DNA of 64,000 nt, from the NCBI RefSeq assembly GCF_043290135.1, contig NW_027464603.1, forward strand, positions 6,154,501 to 6,218,500, read 5' to 3'. Of the stretch, positions 11,301 to 24,100 are shown piece by piece. How positions within the stretch are numbered: position 1 is the stretch's first letter; every line of letters begins with the position of its first letter. The position numbers were made by a program, and so were the translations under genes. Source of the stretch: Rhipicephalus microplus (taxonomy: Eukaryota > Arthropoda > Arachnida > Ixodida > Ixodidae). A model generated the notes under the pieces. That model did not search any database, was not told the origin of the DNA, and was given only the letters and a program-made list of their open reading frames with translations.

Positions 11301-11639
11301 GCTCATGTTTTAGGCCTATTTTTCAAGAGGCGTTTTACACAGAAATCAGAGGGAGAGTAAAGTAGTACACAACAAATACACAACTCGACATGCAAACCAA
11401 ACAAGCAACAAACACAAAATTGAAAACATCGAACAGAAACACTAGTGAACTGCTAGTTCACGCTAGTGAACTGTTAGCGCACGGCACCACGTTCCTATGG
11501 TTTCGTTTATTTGAAGATGGTGAAATTTCGTTCAACAGTGCACTGTAGAAATCACTCACAGACACAACAATGCAGGTCAAGAATAGTGCCGATATATATA
11601 CAATGGGTAGCCAGTGAACGATAGTTCAGCGCGAGCAGT
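11301..11639. other. No assigned gene
   Basis: An A-rich stretch with short direct and inverted copies of a CTAGTGAACTG word at 11,440-11,480. No coding or RNA feature was recognised. Confidence 0.4.
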
Positions 11640-11890
11640 CTTTTTTTTTCTCACTTGAGAAAGTCGCTAGCAGATGCTGCCTTACTGTTTGCGTCAGCAT
11701 TGCGAGGCGAAAGAGGAAAGAGATGCTCACGGGCAGTGTGGGTGTACACAAAGCAGGAATTAGCAACGAGGGACACAGGCCGGAAATAAGATGCTTCGCA
11801 TTTGAAACGAGAACGAAAGAATCGGCCACGAGGAACCAAGCCAGTGACCTCTCGGTCTGCAGGCCGCGGTGCTAACCACTTCGCCACGAA
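11640..11890 (-). repeat. tRNA-like SINE candidate
   Basis: On the minus strand, near 11,885, GTGGCGAAGTGGTTAGCACC fits a Pol III A box (TGGCGAAGTGG). About 40 bases on, GGCTTGGTTCC is a decayed B box. A tRNA-unrelated body of about 190 bases follows and ends in an A-rich run near 11,640 on the plus-strand map. This head-body layout is that of a tRNA-derived SINE. No target-site duplication was seen. Confidence 0.45.
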
Positions 11891-12840
11891 GCATACCTCA
11901 TGAAATTACTAACAGCAAGCCATTTATATACAGAATATACTGTTTGGCAGTAAGACCATCTCGCGTTTGCCGTTGTCTAAGCGTCATCGCCTTCGCATTT
12001 CGATGAACGTCGCCTTCATGAAGCGTTCTCCTGCCCGCGCACCTATAAGACTCGCCATTCTGGAAAGTACCAAGATCACCTCACTTATTGAAATAAAATA
12101 GACCCGTGCCATGAAGGCAAAAAAACTTGAGGACAGAGTAGAAAGGCAGTGTTACATCTTCCGGAGGAAATCAAGGTGCCCTTTCTGCTTTCTTTAATTT
12201 ATCTTTATCGGTGGTACGCATCCTTTTTTCATTTCAGTAAGCATGTACCAACTTACCCAAGAAAAAAAATCGCAGCTTTGACGAAAATGCAAAGCAATGA
12301 ACACAATAGCAACAAATTGGAAGGTCGTGCACAAAATGGTAAGCAGACCGGAACTTGCCCGAGGTTTCTCACGCAGAAATGACGCACGAAACGTACTCAC
12401 AGGTACAGATGAATGCAAATAAGCGCCTCAGTTATTACATCGCTGCGTTGAGAAGCGCAACCTTTTTGCAAACAAGGAGTGTGCAACGATTGTAGTGTCT
12501 TTTGTATGCCCGGTAACTACAAAAAATTGTTACGATGAAATCCCAAGAAGTACGATTGTCCCCATCGTGATATAAACAAGTGCATTATTGGTCAATCTGC
12601 TCCCTCTTGAAGCGGCAAAATCCGAGCGGGAGCAGAGAGCATGTGCCGCAGCATCGTTACAACGTGGCGACGTGCACTCATTGCGGCATCTCGCTGTTAA
12701 TGCTAAAGACACGATAGTTCTACTCGATATGCACATCACTAGCGGTAAGTGGTAGATAGAAATTGCTTGCCGATTGAATGTTGAAGGAGCGCCTCTTTGG
12801 TGGGTCTTTGGTGGATTCGCTCGTTCGAGCTTCATCAGAA

Positions 12841-12842
<2 letters not shown>
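11891..12842. other. No assigned gene
   Basis: No convincing coding region or repeat. Short open frames here lack recognisable domains and codon bias. Confidence 0.5.

Positions 12843-12909
<67 letters not shown>
12843..12909. repeat. (AT)n microsatellite
   Basis: An uninterrupted run of about 33 AT dinucleotides. The Ile-Tyr repeats in overlapping frames are artefacts of this run. Confidence 0.97.
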
Positions 12910-12911
<2 letters not shown>

Positions 12912-13029
12912 GCGGTAACTTACGTCGAAGCCGGTGGCAAAATTCAGCCGAGTGTGTCCATATAACTGGTGTCGCTTTAAAAGTTTTATAGGTCACAACG
13001 CTCGCTGTCATGGCCATGCTTACGAAAAA

Positions 13030-13132
13030 AGCACACTGCTCAAAACGAAGCAAGAATTGTGACAGTTGTTCAAGCTCGTCTTGCGTAAGATTCTGTGTTC
13101 ATTTCATGTGTCTTTCTTTTGAGCAGTGTGCT
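13030..13132. repeat. Perfect 16-bp inverted repeat with 71-nt loop
   Basis: AGCACACTGCTCAAAA at 13,030-13,045 is exactly complementary to 13,117-13,132, with a few further pairs possible inside. The spacer has no reading frame of note. It could be a remnant of a foldback element; function unknown. Confidence 0.7.
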
Positions 13133-13406
13133 CTAAAGCGTCGGTATGGGACACTTTGTCTGAGCTCGTGCTGCGTATGCTCATTTCACGCCTGCTTTCT
13201 GCACGAGGTGTGCAATGTAAGTATTGAGCTGCTTCCGTTCTTCATTTGAAATGGCAATTTGTTGTAGCATTCATTTCTTCACTATTGTGACGGAGCGGTG
13301 CAAAATAAACGCTCAACCACCCCATTGAAACCAAGTTCCACTTACGCGTTATACCAATTTTTAAAGCGAGGGATCAGCCGTGTTTTTCTTTGCTTTGTTG
13401 GATATT

Positions 13407-13672
13407 GGTCTGCTTCAATGATTGATATGTGGGGTTTAACGACCCAAAACCAACATAGGATTATGAGAGATGCCGTAGTTGAGAGCTCCAGAAATTTGAA
13501 CCACATGAGGTTCTCAACGTGCACACAAATCTGAGCACACGGGCCTGCAACATTTCTGCCTCCATCGAACACGCAGCTGCCGCAGCCAGGATTCTATCCC
13601 GCCACCTGCGGGCCAGCAGCCGAGTACCTTAGCCACTAGAACACCATGGTGGGGCTCGGTCTGCTTCAATGA
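13407..13672 (-). repeat. Ruka-like tRNA-derived SINE, copy 1, with target-site duplication
   Basis: The body (about 13,422-13,657) is the same repeat as at 28,724-28,957, in the same orientation. The minus strand starts with a tRNA-like head and runs to a tail ending CACATATCAAT. It is flanked by a perfect 15-bp direct repeat, GGTCTGCTTCAATGA, at 13,407-13,421 and 13,658-13,672, the signature of LINE-driven retroposition. Compared with copy 2, the B box is mutated (GATTCTATCCC on the plus strand in place of GATTCGAACCC), so the copy is older and probably not transcribed by Pol III. The SINE type resembles Ruka of ixodid ticks; that family name is from memory. Confidence 0.85.
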
Positions 13673-14639
13673 AAAGACAACTAGGTCAACTATTTATTGT
13701 ATTTGTGAGATCTTAGACTGATGACTCAAAGGGTTGAGTGAGCTCATCTGCTATAGCCGTGAGTGCTACTGTCTATTGAAGAATTTCACGCTAAGTGAAA
13801 AGTTTGGTGGGTTCATTTGACACTTTAATTTTCACTAGGACTAACTAAATGCTCAAATGAAGACAGCTATACTTACTCTAACTGTGGTAGAATACCAGTC
13901 AGTAGATGCTGTTTAAAAACTATTTCTCTGTCAATTGCTGAAAAATCTACCTGGCGGCAAAGTAGCTAAAAAACAGGGCACCAAAGGTGCAAACTCCAAT
14001 TTTCTGAAGCCCAGGTTGAATAAAATAGTGAAACTTTGTCCCAAACGCAAACCACATGGTCGCAAATTGTAAATGAAAGGTGCACCTTGCGACCAAGTGG
14101 AAAAGCTGGATAATTTCACTGAAGGGCGGAACATAATATGTGGTGTCCTGAGAACAAAAGGGATGAGACAAAATGCTTGTAGGAGACATAGCTTCTAGAA
14201 GGCTCCTGTTTGTAGAGGCGACCTACAGAAAACTACAACATTTTTTATGTTTTGGTAACGCTGTTAGTGCTTTTTCTCCGACACACTGAAATCTCTTTAA
14301 GAGAGCAAATTCATGGAAATGTTTTACTTTTTCAGCAATAGAAAGTTTCAATATGAATTCCTGACTTCGAATGCTGACCGTTTCATTTTGAGGGCTTTTA
14401 GAATGATGGAACTCACGTATTACGGTATTATGGATGTAGACACCGAGTCCTTCCATGTAAACCAAACCTTCTCGCAAGTGTTGACCACGGCCCGAGTGAG
14501 TATTTTTTCCCGTTTTTACTATAACAATAACTTTTTTGCAAACTATATTTCTTCTCCCATTGTAGCTGTGACGAAAATGCGTGGCCTAGTTGGCGTTTCA
14601 GGCAGCACGGAACGTTGGGCCGACGTTTGGCCGACGTTG
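13673..14639. other. No assigned gene
   Basis: Open frames at 14,223-14,477 (minus) and 14,313-14,681 (plus) overlap each other and have no recognisable domain. I treat the stretch as noncoding. Confidence 0.45.
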
Positions 14640-14890
14640 GGGATAGATTGGCAGTTCATGGCCCAAGAATGGCAAGTTTAGACAACGTAATGCAATGATA
14701 GTTGTGCCAGCCGAATTGAATGGCGATGTTGAACCTGCAAGACAATGTTTCGCCAATAATGACTGTGCCAGCCGAATGGAACGGCGATGTTGGACCTGCA
14801 TCAGAACGTTCCGCCTATATTGGCCATGCTAGCGTATTATAACGGCCACGTTGGACCGAGTTGTACAATTAGCAGCCAATGTAGGCGGAG
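14640..14890. repeat. Diverged tandem repeat, about 61-bp period
   Basis: The word GTGCCAGCCGAAT recurs at 14,704 and 14,765, and a diverged form recurs near 14,825. Each is followed by a GGCGATGTTGGACCTGC-like block (GGCCACGTTGGACC in the third). Units are roughly 61 bp and 70-85% alike by eye. An earlier, more degraded unit may start at 14,640. GTTGGCCGACGTT-type words just upstream (14,613-14,640) may belong to the same repeat. Confidence 0.65.
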
Positions 14891-17689
14891 CCATGCAATT
14901 TGGCTGGCATTATTAGCACGCTGTTCGACCGTTATTGCCGGCGTCGGCTAAAGAGTCAACTTCGTGCATAACAATGAACCGGTGTGAGCTAATTTCTGCG
15001 TCTGCTGCTTTGGTGTTGTTGTGGTCACACAAACGTGTCGATTTTTCAAGTTCGAGAGAGTAATATGCCGGCCGCATGAGTAATATATTTTTGTCATTAA
15101 ATCATGCACACCAAGTTGATATGCACGATTGTTGATTGAAGTTGCGCCCGGTAGACTCGTTCACTGATAAACATTTATCGAGTTTGTCGCCTGTCAGACG
15201 TCCAATGCGGTGCTTTCCTAGATAAAAATTGTACAGATCAGTGCGATGAAGCAACCGCGGATACCACTGCCGTACGCGACCTACTTCGACGTGACCCGGC
15301 GCGTACGCGCGCCGGCGTTTGTTTCGTCGCATCACGCCGCATCACGCCGGCGATGCCACACCAAGCACTTTAGACTTCAGGAATATCGGACGAAAAGCGT
15401 ATCGTGTCGTGTGTCCTGCTTTGCTATCGCCACGACCGATTTGGTTTTTTCGCGTTCACAGCGCTGTACCAGTTAACGGCATACGAGTGCTCGACCTGTG
15501 TGAACTGGAGGTTATCACTTGCGTTATGGTGATTGAATCATACAACAGACACATTTGCCTAATCTGACACTCGCATCGACACTCGTAATCTGTATCGCAA
15601 CGACTACAAGAATTACGTACAATGCAGCAAACAGTATAAAGAGTGGCTGAGTGCGCGGACATCGGGCATCTTGTCTCCGTGGGTCGTCGCGAGTTACAAT
15701 TTTGTTGGGGAACATTTTTGTAGATTATATTGATATATATATACATTGCCGACTGTAGCCAAAACATCAGCTAGATTACGCAGTATGTAGAGTTAATTGA
15801 GTTCACAGTACGATGCGCAAAAAAAAACGTTTTCATGAGTTCATATGTCCTGAAGCATAGAACACATAACATGTAGGCTAAAACGTTTATAAACAAGAAA
15901 CATGCAGGCTTACGGCGTCGTGTTGTTTAATCAAATACAGAACCACGGATCCCTCACCGCCCCCCTCCCTTCTGTTTTTTCAAGTCAGTAGAAAGAAGGA
16001 AATGCTCTGCACAGATCTGGCAAGCTGGTTCCTGTAATGTAGAGAGTTTTATTTCACACTCACTGTCCTTTAATATTTTACGTTTAGTGGGGTGGCTAAG
16101 GCCAGCTGGATGTCTTTCGAGAAATGAATGGACGTACACGGTACAAACAGGAAGATGTGTCAATAATTGCTGTAATTTCCAGGGCATGAGGAGGATCATT
16201 TGACAGCTGGTGTCAAGTCTGGTCCTCAAAACTTATCTATGAGGCAATATCTATGAATAAATTCAGGCTACGAGTGAGTGACTTTTTGCAGTAGTGAAGA
16301 AGGTTGGCTGTGGTGTCAGCAGCTGTGAATTTTTTGTATATTCGGCATGTGAGATCTTAATATTTCTTTCTCGTGGTGTTTCTCAATCTAGCTCAGTCGT
16401 ATTTTTATAGTTTCCTTTCTCCAAACTCAGTGCAGAAGAGCAAACAGGATTGTTGTGATCAGCGAATAACTAGTTCATCTGTCTTATATAATCCCATACT
16501 CTGTGTGCAATTTTGTGGTCTATGTGTCTTCAGGACGTCCTATATTCAGTGGGAGATTCAAACAGAACAAAAAGCAAGGAACAGCAAAGTTGGGCTGTGG
16601 AATATCGCTCTGCTCATGTTTTATAACTTTGTGACTTATACTGCTCTACACGCGTGAAGCTCTCATTGTTTTTTATATTCGTGTGGTATATGAACATGTT
16701 TCCTCAAGGCTCTTCAAACTGAAACGACCCTTTTCAATTTTAGTTTTACATGCAGATCAGGATATTTAGCTTATCTGTATTACAACGACTGAAATTGCCA
16801 CGTCCACCATAGAGGCAGTTTAATTGATGAGCCACGGATGGCACAAAAGTGCAAGATGGGTACTTCGTAGTTAATTCAGTGATGTAGCCAAGGAATGGGA
16901 CACTGGGTAATTGGCCTACCCCTGAAATTTTCAGCAATCGGATACCAAGAAGCAAATAACACATACTCGACTTACCTGCAATGAAGATCAAGGACCCTAG
17001 TCAGTATGTCCTGACTTGACCTCAGCCTGCTGCGCACAACCGTAGCTGATCACTCTAGTGAAGGAACTTAACTTTAATGCGTCGTTCAAATCGTGTTCTA
17101 AAACCAACTTGAAGTGTTGCTATTCATCTCGCGAAAGTTTGCAATCAAAAACTATTTGCACTCACATCAGGCGCTTACAATTTATATGTTTTTATATCAA
17201 AACTGAATATAACTTACAGCAGAATGATCAAGTACTTAATTTCATAGAAATTGTATGGCTTGCTGAAGCTCACACAAAAGAACACATCATTTTCTTCCTT
17301 GGAATGTAGTATTGAGTTCCTTGTGATTGTGCTATCTGACTTTGCCGCATTTATTGACAGTACATCATAATTCACACCTGAAGGGGCTCTAATCTTAGCA
17401 AGTGATAATAATACTCTTCGCACGTGATTTGCAATAAACGAAAAGAAGACATAAGACGGATGCTTGTGGTAGGAGGTGATTTAGAATCAATATATTTGCT
17501 TAGCGCAAGATTACGAGTAGTTACAACGAAACTACAGAAGAAGAGACAAAGACAGAAATAGCGCTAACTTTACATAAAATATTATTAGCGAAAATGCTGA
17601 AAATATATACTCGTTACAGAACATAACAGTGCAATCGCGCAACCTATTGCATCACAGCAAGACAATTATCTCATTACATGGTTACAACA
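14891..17689. other. No assigned gene
   Basis: No transposon domain or RNA gene was recognised. Open frames at 15,456-15,767, 15,954-16,229 and 16,746-16,991 (minus) have no identifiable motif and are probably chance. The interval may be intergenic or intronic. Confidence 0.45.
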
Positions 17690-18100
17690 CCACAGCTCAG
17701 CCCAAAATTTACGAATTATTGTGTCAAAGCCAGAAACTCAATTTCTTTTTCAGTCAGAGCAAGCGAAGGCATGCTGATACATCGATCACCGAGCATTTTC
17801 ATTTCATTTTACTCCATAATCTTCCTTGTTAGCTGCTGCCGGTGTTTGGCTATAACAGTGCACTTTTCAAATTCCGGTCTGCAACCACAATCTCTACAGT
17901 GAATGCCCAAATGACCTTGCACAGCTGAATATAGATTGTAATGATGCTCCTTTAAACTTTCAATCAGGAACAGGCCCGTTTGCCCAACATATAGCTTGCC
18001 TTCTGCTGTAGTTATGTCGTAGCTACTCGTAGTCTTCACCTGTGCAAATATGTTACAGGAAGAGGCTTTGCCTGTCGAGCTAGTAATAGATACTCTGGAC
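17690..18100 (-). pseudogene. Penelope-like element fragment: GIY-YIG endonuclease C-terminus
   Basis: On the minus strand, GKLYVGQTG (about 18,000) is the second half of a GIY-YIG motif. SLKEHHYNL follows, where the catalytic Arg expected before EH is a Lys. Then come HLGIHCRDCGCRPEFEKCTV, with the His/Cys zinc-type positions seen in Penelope endonucleases, QQLTRKIME, a stop, and CISMPSLALTEKEIEFL at the C-terminus. The order is the same as in the intact element at 53.6-56.0 kb, but the sequence is far diverged from it, so this is a different lineage. The RT part is absent. A stop and the changed catalytic residue mark it as dead. Confidence 0.85.
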
Positions 18101-21100
18101 ATCGCTACTGCAAAGATACACCAGCCGCAACCACCAGCCGCAACTTTGACTTCTTGCTCTGTTGGCAAATTAATCTAGCAAGAAGTTTGTGGAACACCGA
18201 ATAAAAGCACCACAGTCAACACCTGCTTGTACCTGCTTTCATAATTGTACAATGTACTGAAGAAGCATGCAAAGAGCAATTCTACGAAGCGAAATATTAT
18301 AAAGCAACAAAAGGCTATGTGGCCGTGAATTAGACAACACCACAACAAAAAGAAAAACCTTTCAGTCATGTCAGCAGCTCATGCACAGACTTTAAAAATC
18401 ATGAAAACCTACCTTCAATGCCTTTTTTGCGAAATAACAATAACACAAGAACATTGCCAAACACACTGATGGAGAAGAAAGCCATTACTAAAATCCGGAT
18501 CTTATGCACTGATGGAAGATACTTGGACATGGATTCTTAACAATGGCTTCAATACAACTCTTCAACATACCCTCAAAAGTGCTGACTGCAATTGGACGAG
18601 ACATGAAGGCAGACTACAATACGACACAATGAACAATTCAACCACCATCCATGAAGTTATGCTAGAGTGGATGCCACAAGAAATCTTGAACACTGGGAAC
18701 ACTCAACGTTCCCAACCAAAATCTCGACCTCCCAAACACGAGAAGAATGTTACGAAGACCTGCTGCCCATTGCCATGATATCGAACAGGGGCATATACAC
18801 AAAAACAACTCATCTTTGCGAGTTTAAAATGCTCTTGCCACCAGGTTTATCAAAACCGTCTCACCAAATTTCTCTCTAATAAGCTCACCACATTTATCGT
18901 TGCTGGGAGTGTGTTCAAATTGAAGGAGACAATGGGCACTGATAGGGCTGCATGCAGATGTTCTTCGAATAAACGAGCAATGGTTTGCATGGTCATCTTT
19001 GACCACCTTTCACGTCTGAGGCATTTGTTATATTTACGTTGACATGTTAGTGTAGTTGGAACTGTGTTAGAATTAAAAAAAACAAACCAAATTGCTGCTC
19101 TATTGACACTGTGTATATTATAGAGAAATATTTGTACTGTGTGTCTGTTATTTGTCTACATGTAATGAGTGGATAAAGCGAGGCTTGCTTGAGCTAAAGT
19201 TAGACTTGGAAGCAGATCAGAGGATAAGAATCAACGTGCTTATTTGTATAGCCCCTATCAGACTCGGATCTCTAGCTCAATATTATTAATATTATCATTA
19301 AACGTATATAAATAGGGCTCACTTGTTCCTCAATTTATGTGGCCTTTCTTAAAATCTAATACTATGCCTTCTCCAAAAAACTTCTTCAATATGAAAAATG
19401 ACATCACTAGCTGTCGTCTTACTTTATTTGTCTTGAATTTGTGTTTGGTTCAGTGAACTGCAGGAATATTTGCTGCATTCACTTACTGTCAGTGACGATT
19501 TCATTTGATTGCAATAAAGCGGCCGGGAGTCAGAATTGTGGCATTATTTTAGTGTGCTACAGTTCACTCAAATAAGAACTCAGAAAATGCACAACAAATA
19601 TGGCTACAGTGGAGTCAAAAACAGTTCATACTAGTGGATTTCCACATAAACAAGTAGGGGAATTACTACTATACATAATCTTGAGATCCAGCAAGCTTTC
19701 TGGTTTTTAAACTGGCACGACAAAGAAGAGAAACAAGACTATTGAGTGTCGTGCGCGAGCAAAATCTTCCTGAGTCATCTTGTGATGATGTTTTAAAAAA
19801 AGAAACTAATTGTGACCGCACAGACAAAATGAAAAACAATCATGCATCAGCTTTCTTTCAGATATACTGCAGGGTAAACGAATCCTTCACTTTTGTGTAC
19901 AACTTGTTTTTTTTTACTTTTGGTATTGCTGGTCAATTTCGCGTATTGACATGTGGTTGTAGTATACATATGTTCTGTATTTTGAGTAAATTTCAGCCGT
20001 GAATCGGCGCTTGTGTTCCTGTGGCTCATTTGTCTTCATTCTTCTTTGTTGTACTCTTATAATATTATGAATTCATACCAACTTAATCCCTCAGTCCTAT
20101 TCAAGCTTTCTGGCTCCTATAGTTGTATTACTTAACCATTCTAGATTTGTGACCAAGCATACCTCTCAAAATGTGTGGGGACCGTTTGATGTACGTCAGG
20201 GTCCACAGCAATCATCTCATTGGTTACGTGAATATTCCTTTTTGCTGTTCAGGAGCACATGCACAGTTTTAATCTTCAATTTTTGCAAATGTGGCTTTAA
20301 AGCTTCAGTGCTTTTATGATGTGAATGAGCTAGGAAAGAAAATTTGGCATGACCTACAACCACGAGCTTGTTGATCAACAAATGAAACAAAGTTCAAGAT
20401 GCAAAACCACACCATTTTTATTCCAACTGATTGAAAATTCAGGTATTTAGAATAGTGCCGCAACCTCATTAAGTGAGCTCTGGTTGAAGGGATCAAGCTC
20501 ACAGCAAACCTGAAGTTACCTTTATTTATCATAGCACTTGAGCGTAAGTACCAGGCAATAAAAATTGAGATTACACTCTCACTTTTTAATGTGCCACTCG
20601 TGAACTAGCACAATTGCAAACCCATGCAAAACATAGATTTACTGAATCTTGTAATAGCAATACAGCTGTTATTCAATAAGTTTTGTAGCCATCATAACTC
20701 AGGTGTCACAACCTAAATGGGGCACTTTTCAAACCTCAATTAGTATTTCAGATAAAACAATAGTATAAAACACAGAAAAAATATTTTCACTTTGCCTTAA
20801 GAAATGATGCTGGTAAAGGCTTTATTAGCTAGGTTGACTTGACAACCAGTTGACATTGAATTTTAATCATGGCATTGTCAGGAATGTTTACTGATGTTAT
20901 TATGGAAGTGGGAGATTTTTGCTGTTTCATGCCATTTGTGCAGTGATGATGACTTTTGCATAGGATGTGAATCATCTGTTTTGTTTTTATAACACTTTAG
21001 TAAAAGTTACTTGAGAGAAAGGTGTTTTTTTGTGTTGGTAGCGTGACACCGATGAGGCATGGTTAGCCCATATCATTTCATTGTGCATGCGTGTACAAGA

Positions 21101-24100
21101 GTCTAGTTCACTGCTACCATATGTACCTTCTAATGCGCTGTCACACAGCTATAGGTAGAAGCTTCTTTATGATATAACATACACGAGATGTGTAGTCACT
21201 GGCAGGAAGGTGGGCTTCGTGTCGATGAGAGGTAAAGAACATGGTCACTGGGTAGACCTACAGTCACACCTTAAGCAAGTTTTACAGTGTTGCAACTAAT
21301 GCCTGCCTAGATCGTCATGCATATACGTTTCATTATTATATTGCTCATTGGAAGGTAGGACTTGGTGGAATACTGTCGGTCTATATTGGCTTTCTCTATA
21401 TATTGGGACCAAGGATGACATGAGTGATGCAGCCAGGAGCTACAAAGACAGGAGCAACAGTGCGTAAGCTAGAAACGTCTGGAGTAAGATGATACACGAC
21501 CCAACGCTGCACCATACAATCAACACAAGACTAAAGTTTTTCTTTTGCAAGACAGCAGTACAGTCTATGGCACGATAAGATCCCCAGAAACGTCGCTGAA
21601 TCAAGTGGTTGGGCCTGCAAACATATCCAGCGATGTCACAATGTGATTAAATCTTATAGTGCTGCCAAGCATTCGACACAGGTGGTACGCAAACCCACGT
21701 TATGCCATACAAGTTACATTACCTGCAAGGGGAAGCCTTTAAATTTCCCGTGTATTTGAGCATGATAGACAGTCTAGTAATATGCCTAATTTTGCTTGCA
21801 AGTGGGCATAAATGGTCAGTTCTTTGGTCACAGCATGTGTTGAAGCTAATATGTCTCCTGTTACTGGCAAACAAATCTGCACCACTGATAGTCTAGCAGT
21901 GTCGAAGCTTATATTTCTTGCAAATGGCAGAATCTGTTGTCATGTCAACCAGTCACCACTTTTTTAAGGTGTATATTTCTCTGGGACAGGTGAAAATGTG
22001 TATTGGGCTATGTGACAGGGCATCAATGACAATGTTGACAGCTCCAATTATATATTTCTGTTATGTTGGACATCTGTTGCAGTTCATGAGAAAATGGATG
22101 CCATGATTGTAACTAAGGGAGTGTAACATGTAGTGATAAGAGATGTACTCACATATTCTATGAAAAAGAAATCACGTAAATTTCTTCCATGTAGCATTGT
22201 AATGACATAACCATTAATCATTTATGCCCACTTTTAAGCACAATTAGGTATATCACTATTAGAGAGTCCTTCACATGCACCCAAGTACACGGGAAATCTA
22301 AAGAATTTCCCAGGCAAATAACATGAGGTGTAGTGTAGCTTCATGTGGGCGTATGTACCACCTGAGTAGAATGCTTTGTGGCACTTTAATACTCGGTCGC
22401 CGTGTCACATTGCTGGGCATTTTTACAGGGCCAACCACATGATTCACTGATATTTTTGGGAATTCATTGGCTTCAGTCTCCACCAAAAATGCTGCGATGC
22501 TGCTCAGATAGTGCGCATAAGTTTTCCGGACATGTCAGGGAACTTATTGGCCGCCATATGTACTCCGTTTCCTTTGAAGAGTTGGTGATCTAGCACAAAT
22601 TGCATTCAAGAGTCCCTACGATGATGTATAGTGGAACTCTCGTTTTATATTCAGGGAAAAGCATATACTGTCGCGCAAGCATCTGTTCATCCCCAAAAGT
22701 TTGTGTGGGAGTTCATAGTCTAAGGGAGCTCATTATAATAGCATTTCTGTGTGTCAATTGCACGAAGTGGAGGGAATATGTGTAATGGCCTGGCACCATG
22801 CTTGAAAATGTTAGTATAGGACGTAGTTATCAAAAATAAGACAAAGGAGCTTGTAGGGCTTATCAGAATCTAGTATTCAGAGATGGGAAGCTCTAAACAC
22901 CTATAACTCTGCCTGGGTAGAGCTGAATACTGGATGCGGAGAACACAAGGAATGGACAGGTGAGCTTTTGGACCTCAAATGCACACCTGCCTATGATGAC
23001 AAGTGTGCTCTGTTCAGGTGTTAGATTACAGAATTCAGATGTGAACTGTGCTCATCTAGTGAACTCGCGATAAGTAGCTTGTTGAGGCAAGCATGACATA
23101 ATTCACGTCTGGGGAAAATGCTGAAATCTAGGTCTCCAACTTATCACTCGACACGGCATATCTAGATTAGACAAGATTAACGGTGTCACTATCAGTATGT
23201 TGTTTAAAATCTCCGTATCTTCCTAAAGAATTTAAGGATTGAACCACATGAAGCCAATTTTGGAGGAAATTGCTGCATCAAATAAATGTGACATCATATA
23301 CGAATGTGAGGTGCTGGGTGGAAACAGCGAGGCTCAGTTGACTGTTGGTGGTATGCCGTCAGTATCCACATTTAGACTTCAGCAGCATTCGCAGAACACA
23401 GTAACACAAACACACAGCTCACACTGGGCTCAGTGAAGTCGGCAAAATCTGTAAATATATCGTAAGTTGGTATGGCTGTCTCAAAAATTATTTTCAATTG
23501 CAGCGCATTTAAGATAGTGCTTCTAATATAATATACGCAGTACATCAAATTCATGGTTGAGTTGCCATATGCAAAATTAATTTTTCTTTCTCTGTCATCT
23601 GAGCCCTGAGACTACAGTCTTTCTCAAAGAACCATCCCATACTGTTGTGGTGGCTCTGCGGTTTATTATATGAAACAGTGATAATGCAGTGGGTAATATT
23701 ATTGTTGCAACGAAAAGAAGCAGGTACAATTGCTTTGCCTTAAAACACAAGGAATTATCTGACCGATCGCTTCGAACCGATGCAGAGCTTTCCTTAGCGG
23801 TTTAGCTGTCAAAAATGTTGAAAATTAGCGCTCGTGTGGTGCGCACTCTTCCATAGTCCTGGTTATTTTTGTGGTATTTTGCTTATATGCTCACTGATAA
23901 CATTATGTGGTACTTTTCCAGAGTGTATACTTGAATTGTTGTTGGGCCTAAGTTAATAGCGGACAAGCGTAGGTTGACTGTTATGTCTTTGCACATTTCT
24001 TACTAATAAACCATGCACGTGTAAACGCCTATTATTGTACTTTATGACCTGCCGTATTGGGTTCACGCGGTCTGGTGTATGTCGCAATCAGGGCGTGGAG

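Noticed and set aside
12774..13053. Frames with Ile-Tyr repeats
   Set aside because: Produced by the (AT)n microsatellite in several frames.
18512..18879. Two overlapping plus-strand frames with TWTWILNNG
   Set aside because: TWTW recalls RTE-type endonucleases, but no other block of that domain is nearby.
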